In this document: positions 14,113 through 18,196 of the stretch, piece after piece
Position numbering within the stretch: the first letter of the stretch is position 1
Layout of the letters: every line of letters starts with the position of its first letter
Assembly (NCBI GenBank): GCA_947258835.1
Contig: CAMYJY010000065.1
Coordinates: 1-18,196 of the forward strand
DNA from: an uncultured Pirellulales bacterium
Lineage (GTDB): Bacteria; Planctomycetota; Planctomycetia; Pirellulales; Lacipirellulaceae
Reading direction: 5' to 3'
DNA length: 18,196 bases
The notes under the pieces: generated by a model
Databases searched by the model: none
What the model saw: only the letters and a program-made list of their open reading frames with translations
What the model was told of the DNA's origin: nothing
Position numbers and translations under genes: made by a program

Positions 14113-15214
14113 TCAGATTGGGATTGGTTTCAATGGCGCGCGTGAATTCTGCGATGGCCTCTTCGCACTTTCCCTGTGCTTGCAGGGCGTTGGCAGTATT
14201 GTTGTGCTGCACCGCTTTTTCTTCGACGGTTGGCGCGCGCTTCAGCCACTTTTCCAGCTTGGAGAGCAGGTAGAGCAGCAGCACCACGGAAAGCAACGGC
14301 AACGCCAGCGAGACCATGTCGGGCTGCAGGATCAAGAAGCCATCACCCGGCAACCGGTAGTCGTCGGGCAATACGTAGTTCCCCGGTGAGCACTCAGGTA
14401 TCGGTCCGTCAAACTCAGCGGGTGAGATGACCGGAACAGGCTCCACGGGCTCCTGGAGGTACTCCCCCGGATCGTCTAATGTTGAAAACAACGGCACGAA
14501 CGCCATCATTCCCACGACGGCGACCGTCATGATCCATCGCTGCAGGTGCAGGGCAAAATGCGTTTTCCAGGCGGCCTGCAGGATTTCGTCGAAGGCGGGT
14601 AACTCCTCCGGATCAATGAGACCCTCTTGCTGCACCAACTGCCTCGCCCGTTGCGAGGCATCTCGTTCCAGCGGCAGGTGAACGGGGAGTTGCAGCAACA
14701 CGAGGATGATCAAGACGAGAGCCATCGCCATCGTGCTGGAGAGCAGCGGGACATTTGCGATGCCAAACAGCGAGAGCATGAGGGCGGTGACGACGAAGAT
14801 TGGCAAGCCGATCACGAGCGGCATGGTGATCCGCCACAATCGAGCGGCCGGAATCGCCTCGGCGAATTGCTGCGCGTGCCCGACCTCGTGGGCGGCCACC
14901 GCCAAGGATACAACAGAGGGGGCGTCGTAGGTCGAATCTGTCAAGTAAATCTGGTTTCCCCACGGGCGGTAGACATCGAGCCTAGCGCCCCTGGCGACCT
15001 TGACTTCCGTGAGTCCGCACGCACGGAGCAGTCTTTCCGCGACATGCCGGCCTGATAAGCCGCGCTGGGCGATACGGCCCGCATGCTTGGCGGTCGTTTG
15101 CCGAAAGGTACGGGCCGCCAAGTCGACGACGATGGCCCCCAGGAGGGCACCGACGCCAATCAACATCGACAAGTCTCCCTCGTCAAAATATTCCATCACG
15201 TCCGCGAAACCCAT
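14096..15214 (-). CDS. Membrane zinc metallopeptidase (YugP-like) with truncated TPR
   Basis: A 372-residue membrane protein. An N-terminal membrane segment (about 17-34) is followed by a peptidase region with zinc motif HEVGH (109-113) and a likely third ligand Glu183 in LPLERDAS. Membrane helices lie at about 130-180, 227-243 and 299-318. A TPR starts at about 333 (KAVQHNNTANALQAQGKCEEAIAEFTRAI) and stops abruptly at TAA 14098-14096. The catalytic part matches the Zn_peptidase_2 family, which is usually about 225 residues, so the rest is an added TM-TPR module. I chose ATG 15214, with GGGAGCGG just upstream; TTG 15217 is the alternative. The substrate is unknown. The TPR half continues in another frame downstream. 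Confidence 0.85.
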   Translation of the reverse strand: MGFADVMEYFDEGDLSMLIGVGALLGAIVVDLAARTFRQTTAKHAGRIAQRGLSGRHVAERLLRACGLTEVKVARGARLDVYRPWGNQIYLTDSTYDAPSVVSLAVAAHEVGHAQQFAEAIPAARLWRITMPLVIGLPIFVVTALMLSLFGIANVPLLSSTMAMALVLIILVLLQLPVHLPLERDASQRARQLVQQEGLIDPEELPAFDEILQAAWKTHFALHLQRWIMTVAVVGMMAFVPLFSTLDDPGEYLQEPVEPVPVISPAEFDGPIPECSPGNYVLPDDYRLPGDGFLILQPDMVSLALPLLSVVLLLYLLSKLEKWLKRAPTVEEKAVQHNNTANALQAQGKCEEAIAEFTRAIETNPNLTRCIP

Positions 15215-15217
15215 CAA

Positions 15218-15657
15218 TCCGCTCCCACTGAATACCGGACTCGGCAGCCCTTGCCGCGAGCCCCGGCATGGTGACCCCTCAGTTCACAATGTGTATGAAG
15301 ACTTCTGCTCACTCGAAATCAGGCTTATGGTCTTAGCTGCAGTTTCTGAGAGAACAGCGAGAGGCCGTTCTCTCAGAAGTCAATTGATCTGAACCAAAAG
15401 TCGCTGGTGAAAACTCGGCCTGGGATGACCGCGACAGGCTCCCTTGACAAACCATAGCTTATGGCTCGGTAGATGCACCGGTTTGGGAGCCGCATTGCAT
15501 GCGCAATCAGGACAATCCATTCCACACAGTGGGAGATGACAAAATAACAAGCGGGAGCCGTGGCACACACGCACCCCCTGGAATTGTGGATTCTCCCAGG
15601 TAGACTGGTTAGAAACAAAACTTCTATCGATTACACTCCTATTGACTCATATTGATC
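15218..15657. other. 440-bp intergenic region between divergent peptidase and psd genes
   Basis: No convincing gene lies here. It holds the right copy of the 54-bp hairpin element (15333-15386), a TTGACA at 15444-15449 followed by a small palindrome ccata-gct-tatgg (15453-15465) without a good -10, and a hairpin attgc-atgc-gcaat (15494-15507). Promoters for the peptidase (leftward) and psd (rightward) should be here, but none is clear. Confidence 0.6.
15333..15386 (-). repeat. 54-bp hairpin element, right copy (inverted)
   Basis: Its reverse complement begins caattgactt, as the left copy does. It holds a 10-bp perfect stem ctgagagaac/gttctctcag (15346-15355 with 15369-15378 on the plus strand) around a longer, partly paired loop. 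It aligns without gaps to 13652-13705. Most differences are transitions or fall in the loop, and several stem changes occur on both arms. Confidence 0.78.
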
Positions 15658-16599
15658 ATGGCCCCTCCCCTCCCGGACAATATCCGTAGCGCGCAGCCGG
15701 GCGGCGGTACGTGTTATCAGCTCGAACTCGCCTGGGGCCGCTGGCGGCGCTGGTACCTGAAAAAGTTGCGCGCCGGTTATGTCCAGCGGATGGTCGCCCT
15801 GCGCAAGGGCGATACCGCGGGGGCCCCGCACGAGATTCTCGATCCACGTGATCTCAAATACTGTGCGAATTTATGCACTGCCCACTGGCTGCCCGCGGAC
15901 GATCCCTTCCGCTGGCGAGAGCGGCTGCCCTGCGCCCGGTGGGGGCTGGCGGAAATACAGCTGATGGGGTGGCCTTTGTTGCTGCTGGCACTGGCCGGCT
16001 GGTATGCCGGTGGGCCCTGGCTGGCGGTGCCGCCCGCCGTGCTGTTGGGCCTGGTGTTGTATTTCTTTCGCGATCCAGTGCGGCAAATTCCCCAGGAAGC
16101 AGACGCCATCGTCTCTCCCGCGGACGGTACGATTGCGGAAATCGCGGAGGTGGAACACTATGAGTTTTTCGACGGCCCGGCCGTGCGGATTGGGATTTTT
16201 CTGTCGATTTTTAACGTGCATATCAATCGCTCTCCGCGTCACGCCCGGGTGGTGTGGATGGATTACAAGCCGGGCGAATTCTTGAATGCCATGAATCCCG
16301 AGAGTGCCCTCCGCAACGAGTACATGTGGATTGGCCTGGAAGAAACGGATGCCCCCCACCGCAGGCTGGCCGTGCGGGCCATTTCGGGGCTGATTGCCCG
16401 CAGAATCGTCTGCACCCTCAAGCCGGGGCAGACGGTTCAGCGGGGAGAGAAGTTTGGTATGATTAAGCTTGGCTCCCGCACCGAATTGATCCTGCCCCGC
16501 GATGCTGCCCAAGTTGCTGTGAAGGTCGGCCAAAAAGTTCAAGCTGGCAGTACGGTGTTGGCCACATACCACGAACCGAGTTACCGCGCCCCTGCATGA
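15658..16599 (+). CDS. psd: Phosphatidylserine decarboxylase proenzyme with N-terminal extension
   Basis: Makes phosphatidylethanolamine by decarboxylating phosphatidylserine at the membrane. The proenzyme self-cleaves to create a pyruvoyl group. At 313 residues, the first 95 or so (hydrophilic, with RWYLKKLRAGYVQRMVALRKG and HEILDPRDLKYC) lie outside the usual short bacterial enzyme. Two hydrophobic stretches follow at about 103-136. The expected triad is visible: Asp156 (SPADG), His188 (FNVHINR) and Ser273 in LGSRTELILP, the self-cleavage site, which would separate a beta chain (1-272) from an alpha chain (273-313). The start is ATG 15658; TTG 15652 is an alternative and no ribosome site is obvious. 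Its end overlaps pssA by ATGA. Confidence 0.92.
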   Translation: MAPPLPDNIRSAQPGGGTCYQLELAWGRWRRWYLKKLRAGYVQRMVALRKGDTAGAPHEILDPRDLKYCANLCTAHWLPADDPFRWRERLPCARWGLAEIQLMGWPLLLLALAGWYAGGPWLAVPPAVLLGLVLYFFRDPVRQIPQEADAIVSPADGTIAEIAEVEHYEFFDGPAVRIGIFLSIFNVHINRSPRHARVVWMDYKPGEFLNAMNPESALRNEYMWIGLEETDAPHRRLAVRAISGLIARRIVCTLKPGQTVQRGEKFGMIKLGSRTELILPRDAAQVAVKVGQKVQAGSTVLATYHEPSYRAPA

Positions 16600-17456
16600 A
16601 ACCCGTCCGAGCCATCGCTGTCCTGCCCACGCTGTTTACCCTGGGCAACCTCGTGTGTGGATTTTTTGCCATCGTGGTGGCGTCGCGGATCGGCAAGCCG
16701 AGCGAATTGGCTTGGGTGCCCACGCCTGGCATCGAGACGGCCCGACAATTATTCGATAGTGGTGACCCCAACCACAACCTGATGTTTGGTGGCTGTCTGA
16801 TCTTCCTGGCCATGCTCTGTGATATGTTCGATGGTCAGGTGGCACGGCTCACACGCACGACCAGCGATTTTGGCGGTCAGCTGGATAGCCTGTGCGATCT
16901 GGTCTCGTTTGGAGTAGCCCCGGCCATCCTGCTCGTCAAAATGTGCCCCCAATTCACCAGCCTGCATAACGAAGCGGTGTGGAGTATTGCGGCCCTGTTT
17001 GCCTGCTGTGCGGCTTTGCGCCTGGCACGCTTCAACGTCGAGACGGACGAGGCGGACGATCATGGCACCTTTGCCGGCCTGCCCTCCCCGGCCGCGGCCG
17101 CCGTGATTGCCAGTTTTGCCATGCTGACCTACTCGTTACGGAATGAAGTGAACTTTGAGGCCTATCGACAATACGATCAGTGGATTCAGCTGACCTTGCC
17201 CCCCTTTGCCGCCGTGGTCTCGTTGCTCATGGTTTCGCGCATTACCTATCCCCACTTGGTGGTGCAGTTTCTCCGTGGCAAGCGGAGTTTTTCGCAAGTG
17301 GTCACGATTGTGTTTGCCTTGATGTTTCTCGTGGCCGTGCGGTGGTATGCCATTCCCATACTTTGCGGTTTGTATGCCGTCGTGCCGGCCCTCCTGCACG
17401 CCGGCACGCTCGTGTTACAGCGTAAGGGTGTCCCTAATTCGAAGCAGGTGGTTTAA
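16596..17456 (+). CDS. pssA: CDP-diacylglycerol--serine O-phosphatidyltransferase
   Basis: Makes phosphatidylserine from CDP-diacylglycerol and serine in the inner membrane and so feeds the decarboxylase encoded just upstream. The complete CDP-alcohol phosphotransferase signature is present: D76..D79-G80..A83-R84, then G93...D97...D101. The protein has 286 residues and several hydrophobic helices (about 8-30, 63-78, 128-142, 169-184, 201-216, 236-253 and 257-273). The start ATG 16596 overlaps the psd stop (ATGA), so translation is coupled. A soluble-looking insert at about 31-62 sits between the first two helices. The psd-pssA pairing strongly supports the assignment. Confidence 0.95.
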   Translation: MKPVRAIAVLPTLFTLGNLVCGFFAIVVASRIGKPSELAWVPTPGIETARQLFDSGDPNHNLMFGGCLIFLAMLCDMFDGQVARLTRTTSDFGGQLDSLCDLVSFGVAPAILLVKMCPQFTSLHNEAVWSIAALFACCAALRLARFNVETDEADDHGTFAGLPSPAAAAVIASFAMLTYSLRNEVNFEAYRQYDQWIQLTLPPFAAVVSLLMVSRITYPHLVVQFLRGKRSFSQVVTIVFALMFLVAVRWYAIPILCGLYAVVPALLHAGTLVLQRKGVPNSKQVV

Positions 17457-17459
17457 CTC

Positions 17460-18050
17460 ATGTTTACAGGATTGGTACAAAAACTCGTTCCCGTCTACGC
17501 GGTGGAGCCCGATGGTCCCGGAGTGCGGTTGGTGCTGGCGCAGATGCCCGGTGTCGCGGTAGGCGATAGCGTAGCCATCAATGGTTGCTGCCTCACGGCG
17601 GTGGCCGTGGCGGATGACCGCGTGACTTTTGAAGCTGGAGAGGAAACGCTACGCTGCACCAATCTTGGAGAGCTGCAGGCTGGAGCTGAAGTCAATATTG
17701 AATTGGCCTTGCAAGTGGGAGACCCCCTGGGGGGCCATTACGTGAGCGGTCATGTCGATGAAGTGGGCGTGATCGACCAGCGGATCGATGATGCGGAGTG
17801 GTCGACGATCTGGGTCAAAACATCCGAGAAGTTGACCCGTCAAATGGCCAGCAAGGCCTCCATTGCCATCGATGGCGTCAGCCTGACGCTGGTGGATGTC
17901 GAGCCCAACCGCTTTAGCATCGCCCTCATCCCCCACACACTCTCCGTGACCACGCTGGGACAACGTCAAATCGGTGACCGCGTGAACCTAGAAACGGACA
18001 TTTTGGCAAAATACGTGGAACGCCAATTGGAATGGAAGACGGGGGGCTAG
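17460..18050 (+). CDS. ribE: Riboflavin synthase, alpha subunit
   Basis: Converts two molecules of 6,7-dimethyl-8-ribityllumazine to riboflavin and a pyrimidine by-product in the cytoplasm. At 196 residues it has the normal length and shows the internal duplication of two lumazine-binding barrels. The first half has MFTGLVQK, GDSVAINGCCLTAVAV and FEAGEETLRCTNLGEL; the second has GGHYVSGHVDEVG, SIAIDGVSLTLVDV and IPHTLSVTTLG, ending VNLETDILAKYVERQL. The start is ATG 17460, preceded by AGGTGG and only 3 bases after the pssA stop, so it shares the psd-pssA transcript. No FMN riboswitch is seen upstream. The symbol ribC is also used for this enzyme. Confidence 0.96.
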   Translation: MFTGLVQKLVPVYAVEPDGPGVRLVLAQMPGVAVGDSVAINGCCLTAVAVADDRVTFEAGEETLRCTNLGELQAGAEVNIELALQVGDPLGGHYVSGHVDEVGVIDQRIDDAEWSTIWVKTSEKLTRQMASKASIAIDGVSLTLVDVEPNRFSIALIPHTLSVTTLGQRQIGDRVNLETDILAKYVERQLEWKTGG

Positions 18051-18060
18051 GGACTAGGGG

Positions 18061-18078
18061 CTCGGGGCGAGATTTTTT
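18061..18078 (+). terminator. Weak candidate terminator after ribE
   Basis: A short stem CTCG-GGG-CGAG (18061-18071) is followed by one A and six T (18073-18078), 10 bases after the ribE stop. The stem is only 4 bp, so the call is tentative. Confidence 0.3.
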
Positions 18079-18096
18079 AAGCTGCGGTTGCTAGCT

Positions 18097-18111
18097 TTGG
18101 GTGGCACCCAA
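18097..18111. repeat. Perfect palindrome ttgggtggcacccaa
   Basis: A 7+1+7 palindrome downstream of ribE. It may add to transcription ending there or be part of a dispersed repeat; its function is not evident. Confidence 0.5.
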
Positions 18112-18153
18112 CGCTGGTAACGATTTTAGTAGCAGTATTAAGGGGTTCCAGTC

Positions 18154-18173
18154 ATTCCCGCGCAGGCGGGAAT
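18154..18173. repeat. ATTCCC-N8-GGGAAT palindrome, flanked by 9-bp direct repeats
   Basis: The 20-bp sequence fits the ATTCCC-N8-GGGAAT form known as dRS3 in Neisseria and seen as a dispersed repeat in other bacteria. The inner bases gcgc-aggc extend the stem (ATTCCCGC/GCGGGAAT). It is bracketed by agtagcagt at 18128-18136 and at 18176-18184. Confidence 0.65.
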
Positions 18174-18196
18174 CCAGTAGCAGTGCCAGTGGTCTA

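Noticed and set aside
15242..15256. Hairpin cggcagcccttgccg as another copy of the Bat-operon repeat
   Set aside because: The loop resembles the repeat's hairpin, but there is no 41-bp core, no gcga linker and no second unit.
15444..15473. TTGACA at 15444 as the psd promoter
   Set aside because: No acceptable -10 lies 16-18 bp downstream (cggtag at 17 bp), so it is noted only as part of the intergenic region.

Overview
The window reads as chromosomal DNA of a planctomycete, probably of the Pirellulales type. This is inferred from gene content and protein style, not from a marker gene: a MoxR/DUF58/Bat operon with a fused BatD-BatE protein, a zinc metallopeptidase carrying TPRs, a phosphatidylserine decarboxylase with a long N-terminal extension next to pssA, and GC-rich codon use. 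No rRNA, tRNA, CRISPR array, transposase or phage gene is visible.

Layout, left to right. (1) 1-1364: the 3' part of zwf (glucose-6-phosphate dehydrogenase). (2) 1365-2175: a small two-gene toxin-antitoxin-like module (a short BrnT/RelE-like protein and an XRE-type HTH protein) with a good promoter, a palindrome before the first start codon and a 15-bp inverted repeat upstream. (3) 2364-12460: one long Bat operon in the order moxR, DUF58 protein, lipoprotein, batA, batB, batC-like TPR protein, batD-batE fusion. Several junctions are translationally coupled (ATGA overlaps). Three other junctions carry copies of a GC-rich hairpin repeat. (4) 12552-13637: aroG-type DAHP synthase. (5) 13729-15214, minus strand: a membrane zinc metallopeptidase whose C-terminal TPR region is broken by a small frame-disrupting deletion. 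A pair of related 54-bp hairpin elements flanks it in opposite orientation. (6) 15658-18050: psd-pssA-ribE, tightly packed. (7) 18051-18196: noncoding DNA with two palindromes, one matching ATTCCC-N8-GGGAAT.

The Bat operon is the functional centre. MoxR ATPases with VWA proteins are thought to act as a chaperone or assembly system at the inner membrane. BatA and BatB are membrane-anchored VWA proteins, the DUF58 protein is a soluble VWA-like partner, and BatC and BatD/E supply TPR and periplasmic domains. The psd-pssA pair makes phosphatidylserine and then phosphatidylethanolamine.

The most unusual signal is the repeat family in the Bat operon. Three copies share a 41-bp core preceded by two or three tandem 26-51 bp hairpin units. 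Each copy begins exactly at the upstream gene's stop codon: TAG then GGCGGC after moxR and after the restored batC frame, and TTG in place of TAG in batB, where the element is now translated as a 58-residue tail. Within a copy the linker after each hairpin is the same, but linkers differ between copies, which suggests tandem growth after dispersal. Other points to check are a one-base frameshift right after a Gln/Asn tract in batC, the BatD-BatE fusion with an internal lipobox, and the deletion in the peptidase TPR.
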